Shown: piece after piece, positions 53,888 to 64,000 of the stretch | Numbering within the stretch: position 1 is the stretch's first letter | Layout of the letters: the number at the start of each line of letters is the position of its first letter | Source: Micropterix aruncella | Taxonomy: Eukaryota; Arthropoda; Insecta; Lepidoptera; Micropterigidae | Assembly (NCBI GenBank): GCA_944548615.1 | Contig: OX155963.1 | Span: 33,325,415-33,389,414, forward strand | DNA length: 64,000 nucleotides | Direction of reading: 5' to 3' | Made by a program: the position numbers and the translations under genes | The notes under the pieces: model-generated | What the model was told of the DNA's origin: nothing | What the model saw: only the letters and a program-made list of their open reading frames with translations | The model's database searches: none

Positions 53888-54311
53888 TGCAATACAACAG
53901 TAATCATTATAGTTTTGATAAGCAGTTTTAGCAACATTTTGTTAAGACTTTTAGTTAGTTTGTAGAGCGATATCATATCACAACCAATGCAGATCAAGAA
54001 TATTTTCGATGTAGGGTATGAATATAAGTAGGTAGTTTTTAAAATAGTCGTTAAGATTAAACTAATATTCAAAATATCTCTGACAATGCCAAACTGCGGC
54101 AATACTTGTGTGCTAAAAAATAGATTAATATATACATTACTAATTTTAAAAATTAAAAAATAAAAAACAATAAAATCTATAATATAATTAAATTTAAACT
54201 TAAATTCCAAATAATCATAATAAGTGTAGACTAATATAATATTAAGGGTTAATTTGTTTAAACCATAAGTAGTTAAAGATAAAAGCGGACATCTAGATAA
54301 AATAACTGAAA

Positions 54312-55102
54312 TTATAGATCTAAAAAAGAGGCATTATTTTTAATGAGGATTGGTTTATCGCCTTCCCCTTTTCTTAAATAAATCCTCCCAGCACTTACCC
54401 AACAGTATTTAAATGATTTTTCTTTGGCAATTCTTTTTGCGTTCCATAGTAGTTCTCTTGAGCGTTTAGTCAAATCATCAGAAATAAAAACCGGTGCATT
54501 TGTTTTTCCAGTATAACTAATGTCAAAAAGAGTTAAGGTTTCGCCATTTGTTTTACATTTCTTGAGATACATTTTAAAATTAGAGATGAAGGAATTTTTT
54601 AGCTCGTTTGTAATGAATTTTGCAATGATCGGCTTCAGTTTATTTTCAGAGTTCTTGTGCCGGATACGATAAATAGTACATACATCCGATCTATTAAAAC
54701 TGCATTTGGTGACCATGGCAATTTTCTCCAATATGTTAAGAGGATTTTCATTTTGTGACTCAGGAATACCTCCGATTTCCATATTAGCTGATTTTTGTAA
54801 CTGCTCTTGGTAATCCAGCTTATTTTCAAGGACTTGAAGTTGATTTTCGAATTCCCTTTTTTTTCTGGTTTCGGTGACACATTTTTACATACGAGAGATG
54901 CGAGAGACGTTAGTCGCGGTGAAATACGAAATTGAATATTTGCTAAAGTAGTAGTTGAATATTTGCTAAAGTAGTCTAGTTGATTGTGTAAAAGCTTATG
55001 GAGAGACGTTATATCGATAATAGCTCTGTGTGTTTTAAATCTACGAGGCGGAAGTGCGACAGTCGCTTCAAATAACCTTTCAGATTGTTTCTGAGGCCAC
55101 AT
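54312..55102 (-). pseudogene. LINE B ORF1 (FP25K-like), broken
   Basis: The N-terminal part is open at 55102-54635, with a repeated 'gaatatttgctaaagtagt' at 54932-54976. After a frame change 54782-54312 gives MEIGGIPESQNENPL, KPIIAKFITNELKNSFI, VFISDDLTKRSRELLWNAKR and YCWVSAGRIYLRKGEG. This C-terminal pattern resembles baculovirus FP25K and related LINE ORF1 proteins. Presumed RNA binding. No PHD finger is visible, so the 5' end is lost or diverged. Confidence 0.65.
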
Positions 55103-55130
55103 TTGTTCGTCAGCATGCGAGTGAATTTCA

Positions 55131-56387
55131 TCTGAACTCGTTCTGTTTCATGTTATTGCTGGGAACATTGTAAAGTAGTTTGCAAATTACTGATTCTTAC
55201 TCCAGAGCCGATTTAATCAATGATGTAGAGACGAACGTTAGGGATTTGGCGTGGCGAAACGGCTTCATTGTTCTGAAGGAAAAACCAAGAAGTTTGTTTG
55301 CTTTTTCCATAATCCCATTGAAATATTGATGAATCAATATTTTTCATCGAAGATAACCCCTAGGTCTCTGATGTGGTCGACTCTATTTAGTGCAATGCAA
55401 TTGATAGAGTAGTTGTGTTTTAAAATATTTTGGTACCTGCTAAATGTTATAAGATGGTATTTCTCGACATTAAATATCATTTCGCGTGCACGCGCTCAAT
55501 GTATTCGTCATTTGAAAGTTTGTCGCCGTCAGATGGACAGGAGTTTCTTCTAAAACTTTTGATGTCGTCCGAGTCAACACATGTGGTCATTCAAATTCAT
55601 CGCAAAGGTCATTTATTTAAAAATGTATGGTGTCAGCAAATGTATGCCAGACAGCACCTAACAGAAACCGCAACTAGAGCGACATTCACTCTCACCATAC
55701 ACGCGGTAATTCCCTTTTATGCGTGCCCCGAACAAGACTGGCAAAAGTACAGAAAAGCTACTTAGTATAAGCATTAAATTCTACAACTTACTTCCTACCA
55801 CTATCAAACAACTGGAGGACAAACAATTTTTAAAAAAACATCAAGGAGATGCTGATAGGCCACCCTTTCTATAATCTGACCGGATTCGAGGGCCATGACT
55901 TTGCAAATATTGTATCAATTTGAATGATAATTATATATATATATATACTTTTAGTATTTAAATGTAAGATTTAGCTTTAGTTTGATTACTTAACAATTTA
56001 CTTACTATTTTGGATGTTACTATCTACAGTTTTTAGTACGTATATATTCTATTTATTGACTATTTCAATTGTTAGGCATTTGCTTTGATTATTGAACTTT
56101 TTAGCTGACTATTTTAATTATTGTATGTTTAGTAGGTAGCTATTAGAATTATTGACTATTTTATTAAATAAGCCTATTTTATTTATTTGTTTTGTAATAC
56201 GATTCTACGACGAATAACTTTTAGTAGGTTCGAAAGTTTCTTAGATACTATATGTATATTTTAATAATATATGTTTGTTAAGTAAAGATTAGAGTAGTAA
56301 TGAGATGCACTACTTAAAACACAAATATTTTAATACGTTCAAGAGTGGTTTTTAGCCGCCAATTGGACACGGCGTAAATGTTATGTA
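55131..56387. other. Non-coding with old LINE fragments
   Basis: On the minus strand 55480-55375 reads HLITFSRYQNILKHNYSIN and HIRDLGVIFDE, an RT motif D/E remnant of another LINE. On the plus strand 55640-55910 gives the LINE C-terminal signature FYNLLPTTIKQLED after VPRTRLAKVQKS, with frame changes. 55920-56280 is AT-rich 3' UTR-like with TATTGACTATTTT repeats. Confidence 0.5.
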
Positions 56388-56725
56388 ATGTCGTGTTGTG
56401 GGGATGAGCTATAAAATACGTCGTCTGCGAATGGATCAACTGTTCGGGTCGGAGACTGGCGGAGCGAGATAAATAACGAAGTGTAAAATATGGCGTAAAC
56501 AAAGTATTCCGGACGTCCATCGGCAATTTGTCCGTCCGCTCTTATATTTAGGTCGGTACGAATCGTCGAAGGGCGTCGCATCGCAGCGCTTCGCTCCCAA
56601 TAATTAAACGTTGAACGCCGCTGCGAAATTGCGAGGTCTTGGTTGTTTAGCAGTTTTACGTTCGAGTGTTCGAGATGCCAGGCTACAATTTATTCTGAAA
56701 TTTTACAAATTCACGATTTCAGACT
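56388..56725. repeat. F2 repeat, copy 3 (right part)
   Basis: Aligns with 3010-3345: 'gtcgtctgcgaatggatcaactgttcgg', 'gagactggcggagcgagataaata', 'caaagtattccggacgtcc'. The preceding 'tttagccgccaattggacacggcg' is also next to F1 copy a at 4001. Confidence 0.6.
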
Positions 56726-57289
56726 AGAGAGAGAACGAGAGAGGGAGAGGGGGATGGGAAATGTGTAACAGTAAAGGGCAACGTCGAAGAGATACATAAA
56801 ATTGCCTCTTTTGGAATTTGGTCGTTATGTAGATGCTATATTTGCCGGACAATCGTAACAACAGAATTAATAATGATAAAAAATCTTCCATTTTTTTTCC
56901 GGTTAATATTTCAGAGAATTTTAAAAAACGGACAACGCTTTCATGTAATATATCGACGAGCCAGATAGACCGACAGACATTTGGGGTTGTGTCAGTTATA
57001 AAGGACGAACCGGTCACCCTAGGGATTTATAACGAAATCAGGCCGTTTTATCTTCCATGGAGCAAAAGTAAAAGACTTTACGAACAAATACAATCCACAG
57101 TCAAGCTACGCCAGCAGACCGTAAGAGTCCAACGCCTTATCGTGAGGCACTGGGAAGATATTATAGAGAAGATATTATAGAGGGAAGATATTATAGAGAA
57201 GATATGTAGAAATTAACTCAATAAATAGTGATTCTATTACATTGAATGTAATGAATTATGTAATGAGATAAAAAAGGAGGTTATAATAA
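56726..57289. other. Non-coding, including an old F1 5' fragment
   Basis: 56772-56815 matches a short repeat at 7394-7445. 57000-57155 resembles the 5' part of F1 on the plus strand ('aagctacgcc', 'ccgtaagagtccaacgcctta'), a ninth, very diverged copy. 'gaagatattatagag' is triplicated at 57152-57200. Confidence 0.45.
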
Positions 57290-58620
57290 ACATAATTAAT
57301 TCTTTAAAATACCGATAAAAATAAGTTTTTTTAGTATAAAATTAATAAATGTAATGTCGAAAATAACAAAAAAATGTATCGATTGTCAAAAAGTAAAATA
57401 AAATGTCTTAGTGATTATATTGCAATTAAAAATACTCAATATATTATTAATATGTGCCTACCTAAGAATAGAAATAGTCAATACATTTTAGTCAAATTGA
57501 AAACCGATTAAAAACATATTACAGAAAGAGATATAGTCGAGATGCATACAGTTTTTAGAGATCCTTAATGTCGTACAATTCTCTTTCAATGAGATATAAT
57601 TTGAGTTTATTTTTAAATTGGAGAATTTTTCCTTCGCGGCATATTTTTTTGATACTAGAGGGTAGCTTATTGTAGCATATAATTCCGACGTAGTTCGGAT
57701 CCCTTTTAAACATTTCTAGATTTGGACGAGGAAGAATCAGATTATTTCTCCCCCTGGTAAAGTGTTTATGGGTATCTGAATGTATCGGCAGCTGAGCTAG
57801 ATTTTTTATGATCAATTTAACGCATTCTAAAACGTATAGAAATGGAAGGGTGAGGATTTTAAGCCTTCTGAAATGACCACGGCATGATTCTACATAACCC
57901 GGATTACTTAAAATTCGAATGGCGCGTTTTTGCAATGAAAAAATATGTTGCCTTAGATCGATGGTGCATTGCGCCCAGAAGAGAATACCGTAACGGAGAA
58001 AAGACTCAAAATAAGCGAAATAAATCGTTTTCGTGTCCTTAGAATTAATCAGTATAAACATAGTATAAACGTATGTGACACATTTAATCTAGGCTCTTCA
58101 TAATTATTCCTTATATACTGTTAACAGACGGTATTTTTAATGTTATGTTCATCCCTAAGAGTACAGGTATAAATATATAGGTACTTATCCTAAAACAGGT
58201 TTTTTTGACAGGATTTAGTTTTCAGCAAAGAAATTTACAAGTCGAGTAAGTAGTAATTTTTCAAAAATTTTGTTGATAACTGGTAAAAGAGATATGGGCC
58301 GATAATTATCTCTGTTTTCAGGACAATCTTTATTAAATATCGGTACCACTTTGGCCATATTCATTTCGGTGGGAGAGAATCCATGTTCCATGCATCGATT
58401 AAATATAAAAGATATAGTGTGCGAGATTACGGTTACAGAACTCTTTAGGATTTTGGTAGATATATACCACAGGTCTGTTGAATTTTTCATTTTAAGGGAT
58501 TTAGCAATTTTAATTATTTTGAAAGAATTGGTGGGGGAGAATAACAATGGATTTGTATTTATTTTACGATAGCCCTCAAGCAGGCCTATAGCTGAGTGTT
58601 TTCCCTTATTCTGGTAGCTG
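57290..58620 (-). pseudogene. LINE D: Jockey/CR1-like LINE fragment, RT core deleted
   Basis: 58547-58215 encodes the RT start (MKNSTDLWYISTKILK, MAKVVPIF, NYRPISLLPVINKIFEKLLL). 58061-57555 encodes the thumb and C terminus (YFAYFESFLRYGILFWAQ, IFSLQKRAIRIL, DPNYVGIICYNKLPSSI). Motifs A to C are missing between them (about 58215-58070), so it is dead. The 3' UTR to 57290 matches the LINE D tail at 9770-10208. Related to LINE C in sequence. Confidence 0.8.
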
Positions 58621-58689
58621 ATATTTAAGAGTATGGAGCTGAAATAGTCATTAAAAAGTTCTGCAACCTTTGTCTATGTATATATGTAT

Positions 58690-59170
58690 ATTCATAAGCG
58701 CCGTTGTCGCCACATAAAAAGGGTTTCAACTACCACTGTAGAGTTTCACTTTTGGCTCATTATTTAACGTCAACTGCACGCATGTCGGCCTCTGATGAAT
58801 TATTCGCGTAACGATCGTTTAATTTCGGCGTTCCGCAGCATAATAATCTCTTTATGGAGTACATATCGCTCGCAGCACAAAATATTAGCGTGGGTCATAT
58901 TGTCGTTACAATGGAATAGCAGGCAGGCATTAACGAAATGTTAATAACGGCAACAATGCCATGCAAATACCAGCCACTTGCGAAATCCCCGACTGCATCC
59001 TTTTATCTTTCGCCGAGCGTGTAATTATATTATCTCGATCGTTGGGTTGCATTTGTGTGGTGGTTAAATATGCGCGACCGACGCGACGATCCAGCTGGAG
59101 TGAAATTATTAGGTTAGGAATAAGGTAATAAATGTACAGTGGCATATTACAAGAAGTGTTTTCAATTACA
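58690..59170. repeat. Dispersed repeat F7, copy 2
   Basis: The left half matches 8560-8700; the right half matches 19750-20030. This copy shows that the two shorter pieces belong to one repeat. No ORF retained. Confidence 0.55.
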
Positions 59171-59968
59171 AGGGCTTGGTGGTTCATAATTTGCCTTTTT
59201 CATTTAAAACAACATGTATAAACTGGGAAAAATATAAAACTGGTTTATTCAAGTTATGCGCCATCGCTAGTTATAGTCGCCGTCATACAAACTGATGACC
59301 GGCCCCGTACCTGCCATTGAGCGTAGGGACGGTCGCTTGACGATAAAAGATTTATTTAAAAGTCGATATAATTGTTATATTTTGTTTGGTTTATTACGCA
59401 TATAACATTATTTAATTACTAATAGGTTTAGGCACTATAGAAAAGTAGGCAGGTAGACATGGTGTCGGCAAACAAACCACATCAATTCGTCAATCAAAAT
59501 AAATTTAAAATGTGGATATATTATATTTCTTTACCTAGTTGGCAGTGTACTGCGTGTATACCGGAGCCTGTTTTGAGTATTTTACAACGCTTTTAGCAAC
59601 GGTATTCAGAGAGTACACACATAATTTTGATGCTATAAAATAGTTAATATGGAATTTTGACACGAAGTAACTACTGAGTAGTGCAGTTTACAATATTTTA
59701 TATTTTACAGTATTACAATACAGTTTAAAAAATTAAAGGATTAAAATTCGTCTTCGCTGTCACTATCGTCTTCTTGAAGGTTGATAATAAGAGGTCGGAT
59801 ATCCATTATATAAGTAATAAACAATATCGATAATATTTTATCGATATTTTTTATGCGACATGACCTTTACTACAGATCTGAGTGAGAGATCGTAACGTTA
59901 TAAAAGTGCGAAAGGGATGTCATGATTCTAATGATTTTTGGCCCAGTCATCAGTTTATATGGCGGCGA
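59171..59968. other. Non-coding
   Basis: AT-rich. A weak inverted repeat 'ttatcgatattttttatgcg' near 59839. Nothing else recognised. Confidence 0.4.
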
Positions 59969-60183
59969 CTATAGATATTTTTCCCATCTCTCAGACAATT
60001 TGTGGATGCCCTCCCAAAAAAACCATCCATCTTTTGAGGTGGTCCAATCAACAAGCCATTTATCGACATCTCCGTAATAATTAAATTGTTTCATTGAGAG
60101 TGCGTTAGATAGACATCGATGAAAACAAGTAGTAGTCAGAAGGGGACAAATCTGGTGAGTACTGCGGTTAGGATAAGAGTCAT
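59969..60183 (-). pseudogene. Mariner-type transposase C-terminal remnant
   Basis: On the minus strand one frame reads YSPDLSPSDYYLF, the signature around the third catalytic Asp of mariner transposases. After a frameshift another frame reads CLSNALSMKQF, VDKWLVDW and FFWEGIHKLSERWEKYL, the conserved C terminus. The upstream part continues across the F1 insertion at 62023 and beyond, but degraded. A DNA transposon relic split by F1 copy g. Confidence 0.75.
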
Positions 60184-60658
60184 AGTAAAATAAGAACAAC
60201 TTGGGTTGTCGACTACAGCGGGCCAGCCCGTCACCACAGGAAGTTTTAACGATTAGTCGTTCTATCTCCCTGCAGTGAGCGTAGAAGACTTGGGACAAAA
60301 CAGTCCACCATCTAGCTACGCCACAACCCGTAAGAGACCAACGCCTTAACCGCGAGATAGCCAGTAATGTTACCTGGCGGGCCCGACCCTCGCGCCCTAA
60401 CTTCCAATTGTGACCAGATTTCTCCGGTCTCTCGATTGGTTCCGAGTTCGAGGTCGCTTGCGCAGTCCTCCCCCTTACGAAGCGGTGAAACGGTGAATAC
60501 CGAATCTATCGCAGACCATGGCGTCCTTTGCCCGCCTCTTACCCGGGATCGGATGGCCAATGGTCATTTCAAGAGCAGTCGCCGTAAGGTACGCAACCAC
60601 CCCCGCTCTATAGGAAACAATACAGTTCCCAGACTCCCCCGACTGTTAGTCGGAGAGC

Positions 60659-61311
60659 CTGTTTTGGCCCTGACCGGGGCGTACAGAACGACGTCCACTC
60701 TTGCGTTACTCGTCATCGCTGGCGTTCTGCCGATTGACCTGGAGATTCTGGAGCGTGCAGCGTTGTCGCGGTACCGCCGGGGCGAGCCGGTAGTCCTTCA
60801 TGGCCTGTCGATCGACCCGGTGGCGCACCGAGCTGGGGAGTTTGCCCGCCTGATTCGGGTGGAGTCCTTGCGTGTCTGGCAGGCTAGATGGGACGCCGGG
60901 GGTACAGGCCGCCTCACCCATTGCTTTTTCCCGTCCGTCGCAGTGCGGATGGCAAATTCGTTTCTGCGGTTCGACCACCATACCACGCAGCTGGTTGGGG
61001 GCCACGGAGAGTTCAGAGCCAAACTATTTGACTTTGGACTTGCCGATGACCCCCGGTGCGCCTGTGGGTATGGTCGCCAAACTGCGGAACACGTAATTTG
61101 GTCTTGCCCAATTCTAGCGGCTGCACGGGAGAAGTTGATGGATGCAGTGGCCGCGTGCGTTGGGCGCTCTCCGATTTGGTACCCGGATCTGGTCAGTTGT
61201 AGGAGCTGCTTCCAGTCGTTTGGCGAGTTTGTGGAGCACTGGGTGGCTTCTTGGGAAAGCATGAGGCCTCGGGATACCCCCCAGGGGGTACCCTCTTCCT
61301 TGGTGGCGTGA
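60659..61311 (+). pseudogene. R1-clade ORF2 C-terminal fragment
   Basis: 217 codons: LALTGAYRTTSTLALLVIAGVLPIDLEI is the hallmark just after the RT of R1-clade elements. LTHCFFPSVAVRMANSFLRF follows, and a Cys-Cys-His-Cys finger (RCACGYGRQTAEHVIWSCP). The stop is at 61309-61311. The fragment is in frame with upstream F1 sequence, giving a 314-codon open frame from 60367; I regard that as chance. RT and endonuclease are absent. Confidence 0.88.
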
Positions 61312-61789
61312 TTCGGCGGCTACTTCCAGCCCGAAGTGCCCGTCTTTGTGTCCGTCTCTTTACCGCCCCGAGGGGCGTTTCGTTCTTTGCAGGATCCAGG
61401 GATTCCTCCCCCCGTGGCTGCTCCGAGACCTGCCCACGGACCGTGCGCCTCCACCATCATCGTTTCTGGAGCGTCCTCTACCCCGCTCACCGGCCCTAAA
61501 TTTGTGATATTTGTTGTTTTTTTTTCTTTTCTATTGTGAATATGGTAAATTTAGTATTATTTTTGTAAATTTTTACTTTGTAAATATCTTTTATTTTAAA
61601 TAAATGGGTTCTCGGGGCGGTACGGGGGGGGTGGTTTACCCTATTTCACCCCCTGCGCGTTCTACCCTTCTGGTACGCGCAGGGTTGTCGTAGCACGACA
61701 TCCCGGGCAGACAAGACGACCCTCGTCGTTATAACTGCCCGGGCGGTGGGCGGGGTTTGCTGCCCTCACCTATCGCCTTGAAACTCTTA
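60659..61789 (+). mobile_element. 5'-truncated R1-clade LINE inserted in F1 copy g
   Basis: 1131 bp flanked by the 17-bp duplication ACTGTTAGTCGGAGAGC (60642-60658 and 61790-61806). It holds the last part of ORF2, then a 478-bp GC-rich 3' UTR without poly(A). The 5' truncation and long duplication are typical of LINE insertion. Confidence 0.85.
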
Positions 61790-62022
61790 ACTGTTAGTCG
61801 GAGAGCAAAATCGATTGGCTTGCGCCGCTCGGTGCGCAGACCGTCCAGGAGCGCCAGAGGTTTGATTCCCAGGGGAGACTGGTTGACCCAGTGTCATACC
61901 CAGGTTCGCACCCCATGCGTGGAGGCCATCGGATGGGTGTTGACCCGTGAGTGTGACCGACCCTGAACACATGGGTCATCGTGGCCATCATGGGCCCGTT
62001 AGCTCCTAGTAAAATAAGAACA

Positions 62023-63199
62023 GTATAGCATCTCCATAGTACGCACCGATTTCCCAATCATACAAGCGCCCGTTGTCCGTACGCTACCACTACATAGATT
62101 CTCAGCCGCCTCGGTGCTAGACAGTCAGAGTTGTCGCGCGGCAGCTAAGTATACAAAAGTGGAATGTTTTCTGTACAGGCTGTAATGCAACCTATCAGAA
62201 ATTACATTTACGAGTATTTACATTTACGTTACGAAATTACATTTAAGAGGTAACGTTCTTTGTTCATTTTCTTAGGTAAGTATGTGTTTAGGTAATTACA
62301 TAGGTGCATAGGTATAAAAGTGCGTAGGTAGGTAGGTAGATGCGTTTTTGTTAAGTACCTACTTTAATTTACTAAAATGTAGGTATTTTAAATACATGCA
62401 GTGATGAATTCTGTCACACAAATTCAGCACTAACTCATATATTCTGTTACAGTACAATTTTGGGAACCGACTCTCGATCTATAAACCAAAAATACATAAA
62501 CGTACATAATAATTATAAAGAATTGCATTTCTGCTTTAATGGGATCACAACTTGTCAATTGTGTATTTGTTGTGGCAACCCTGGTGGTTCGGCCAAGCGT
62601 AGGTACTTATTTCAAAAACGGGCTCGAGATGTTCTACTGATGTTATTTTACTATGCAAGAGTTCCCAGCCAAGTGTAGAAATGATGTCTGACCACTGTTG
62701 CTGCGCGTGATAGTTATTTGTGGATTTCTTTTCGATTAACTTGGGCGTTCTTAAAATTTCAAGTTGAAATCACTGCGTCTAATAATCGAAATCAACGCAC
62801 ACAGGTGTCTTGCGTGAGGGCAGTGCCCTCACAAGTATACGACGGCTTTCTTCATAAATTTTCACAAATATTTGCGTTTTTCATTTTGATTGAACAAGAA
62901 AAGCAGTACGTGCCGCAAATGCTTTTTATTTGGCTCGAAACTCGACATGGTTACCACCACATGAATAAACAATCGGTTATGTCACCTCAAGACTTTCCTG
63001 TCAAGTAGCTAACGACTGATGTCATCTGAAAATAAATTTCTTAAATAATATCGATGCGTGTCTCGTCCGGCGAACTAAACCGGTTGGGCTCGCGAATTTC
63101 GCGGTTCGTTTCCTGGCTAAGGGCGAGGTTGATCCAAACGCTAATAGATGGCGGTAAAATGTATAGCGCTATTTAAATATTATTAGTGTAACTTGTATA
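62023..63199. other. Non-coding
   Basis: The first ~100 bases are mariner remnant flank. 62180-62360 has repeats of 'acatttac' and 'gtaggtag'. Two adjacent plus frames (62460-62678, 62718-63008) have no recognised motif and probably arise by chance. A GC-richer patch at 63060-63150 contains 'gatggcggtaaaatg'. Confidence 0.4.
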
Positions 63200-64000
63200 T
63201 TATTATTGTTTTATTTTATTATTATTAGTTTCAAATGGTATTCAAGGGCTTTACAGATGAATCCAATTCGCCCTTGAATATTAAAGCTAGAGTGTAAGTC
63301 TAAAAATAAATGACTACATAACTAAATTAATGCTAACATTGAACAAGAAAAAAACATAAAAATATAAAACTAAATAAAAGACAGATTATGATAAACATGA
63401 GATAGCAGGGAGTTGCCTTTATACCTGCCAAAGGGATATACAAAAGATATCTATTTCTGTGGGTAAGGAATTAAGAAGAGATATAACCCTTCCCACTGGC
63501 CTGTCTACAAAAATATTTGTACGGTGGTACGGCACATTAAACAGTAGATTCGATCTCCTCGCTGTATAATTTACCGGTACGTACAATTCCAACTTACATA
63601 GTATCTCTGGCAAATAAATAGTTTCTTGAATTAATTTATATGCAAATTTAGTTAGTGAAATATATCGACGCGTTTCAAGACTGTTGTATCCTACCAGTCC
63701 TAGCACAAAATCGGACGGAAATAAGTATGGATAAATATTGTATTTTCTGTAATAAATATGTCTTTAAAATTTTCTTTGAATAAGCTCTACTATCTGAATG
63801 TATTTGTTTTCATTTGTACACCAGATGACCGAGTTATATTCAAGTATGCTACGGACTAAACAATTATATAGTAGAAACATTACATGAATATTATTAAACT
63901 GTTTTCATATGCGAATAACAGAACCGACCATTTTGCTAGCACGATTGCAAATATTTGTAATGTGTGCCAAATATTTGTAAAAAAAATCCGCTTTTACAAT
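63200..64000 (-). pseudogene. LINE RT C-terminal fragment, runs off the window
   Basis: On the minus strand from the right edge: ASKMVGSVIRI, then RSILEYNSVIWCTNENKYIQIVELIQRKF (RT thumb), a frame break, then LGLVGYNSLETRRYISLTKFAYKLI and the C-terminal VPYHRTN...PVGRVISLLNSL to a stop at 63419. A 3' UTR with an (AAT)n-like end lies near 63200-63230. The clade looks Jockey/CR1-like but unlike LINEs A to D. The upstream part is beyond base 64000. Confidence 0.7.

Larger units (their letters stand above)
42842..55130 (-). mobile_element. LINE B: Jockey/CR1-like LINE, split by nested insertions
   Basis: The LINE occupies 51246-55130 (ORF1, ORF2, start of 3' UTR) and 42842-43115 (rest of the 3' UTR and an (AAAT)n tail at 42842-42863). 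The 8.1-kb gap is the BEL/Pao element with its 5-bp duplication ATACT. Without it the LINE is about 4.15 kb. The 3' UTR motif 'gctgcccaactgggatatacccgttcca' recurs in the fragment at 25561-26185. The RT has an internal deletion, so it is inactive. Confidence 0.75.
60199..62007 (+). mobile_element. F1 retroposon, copy g (15-bp TSD), split by R1-clade LINE end
   Basis: Starts ACTTGGGTTGTCGACTAC and ends GGGCCCGTTAGCTCCT. Flanked by the perfect 15-bp duplication AGTAAAATAAGAACA (60184-60198 and 62008-62022). Without the inner insertion (60659-61806, including one duplication copy) it is about 660 bp and colinear with copies d and e. It sits within a mariner remnant. Confidence 0.85.

Noticed and set aside
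62460..63008. Two neighbouring plus-strand ORFs as a small gene
   Set aside because: No recognised motif, no splice structure, and codon content typical of AT-rich chance frames.

Overview
The window looks like insect DNA, most likely from a butterfly or moth. It is AT-rich and packed with transposable elements. Several sequences resemble repeats I associate with Lepidoptera: Helitrons ending in GGTCAGCTAG|T, a (TTC)n-tailed repeat with a 'cgcccacagttgggcat' core, and the 'aaacggaacccttttaatgagacttcgctt' type repeat. I found no convincing host gene, rRNA or tRNA in 64 kb. Nearly all coding sequence belongs to retroelements, and most of it is broken. This fits heterochromatin, a sex chromosome or an intergenic TE island; that is inference.

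Layout. 1-10 kb: microsatellites, a MITE-like repeat (F4), an unclassified repeat (F2) split by a Helitron, and a cluster of a GC-rich retroposon called F1 here. 10-18.5 kb: a young 5'-truncated non-LTR element (LINE C) sitting in an older LINE (E) next to an inverted LINE D tail, followed by a complete but decayed minus-strand LINE A with a PHD-finger ORF1. 19-27 kb: old repeats, a TIR element with 120-bp tandem units (F5), a second F4, a BEL/Pao solo LTR containing a 681-bp GC-rich insertion, a diverged F1, a Helitron, a LINE tail and a 131-bp snap-back remnant of a Penelope-like element. 27.6-33.3 kb: a full-length LOA/R1-group LINE (ORF1, then endonuclease-RT-RNase H) bounded by a 12-bp target duplication and ending in TAAC repeats. 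33.9-41.9 kb: two minus-strand Helitrons, a 19-bp-arm palindrome, a second F5 and two F1 copies.

42.8-55.1 kb is a three-level nest: LINE B (minus) is split in its 3' UTR by a BEL/Pao element (5-bp duplication ATACT), whose 3' LTR is split by a complex inverted Penelope-like insertion (12-bp duplication TGAAACTACCTA). The Penelope insertion holds one full open copy with RT and GIY-YIG domains, an extra fragment, a GC-rich palindromic hinge and a 5'-truncated inverted copy. The BEL/Pao element has lost protease and RT, leaving an in-frame Gag-RNase H-integrase fusion.

55-64 kb: LINE fragments, F2 and F1 pieces, LINE D, a mariner transposase remnant split by an F1 copy that is itself split by the 3' end of an R1-clade LINE, and a LINE fragment running off the right edge.

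The most unusual item is F1: about 650-700 bp, at least nine copies, target duplications of 10-15 bp, a repeated 20-bp unit at its 3' end, and one copy with the geometry of twin priming. All this points to target-primed reverse transcription of a non-coding RNA. The second is the Penelope array, whose breakpoints recur at one GC-rich motif, and its miniature counterpart at 27 kb.
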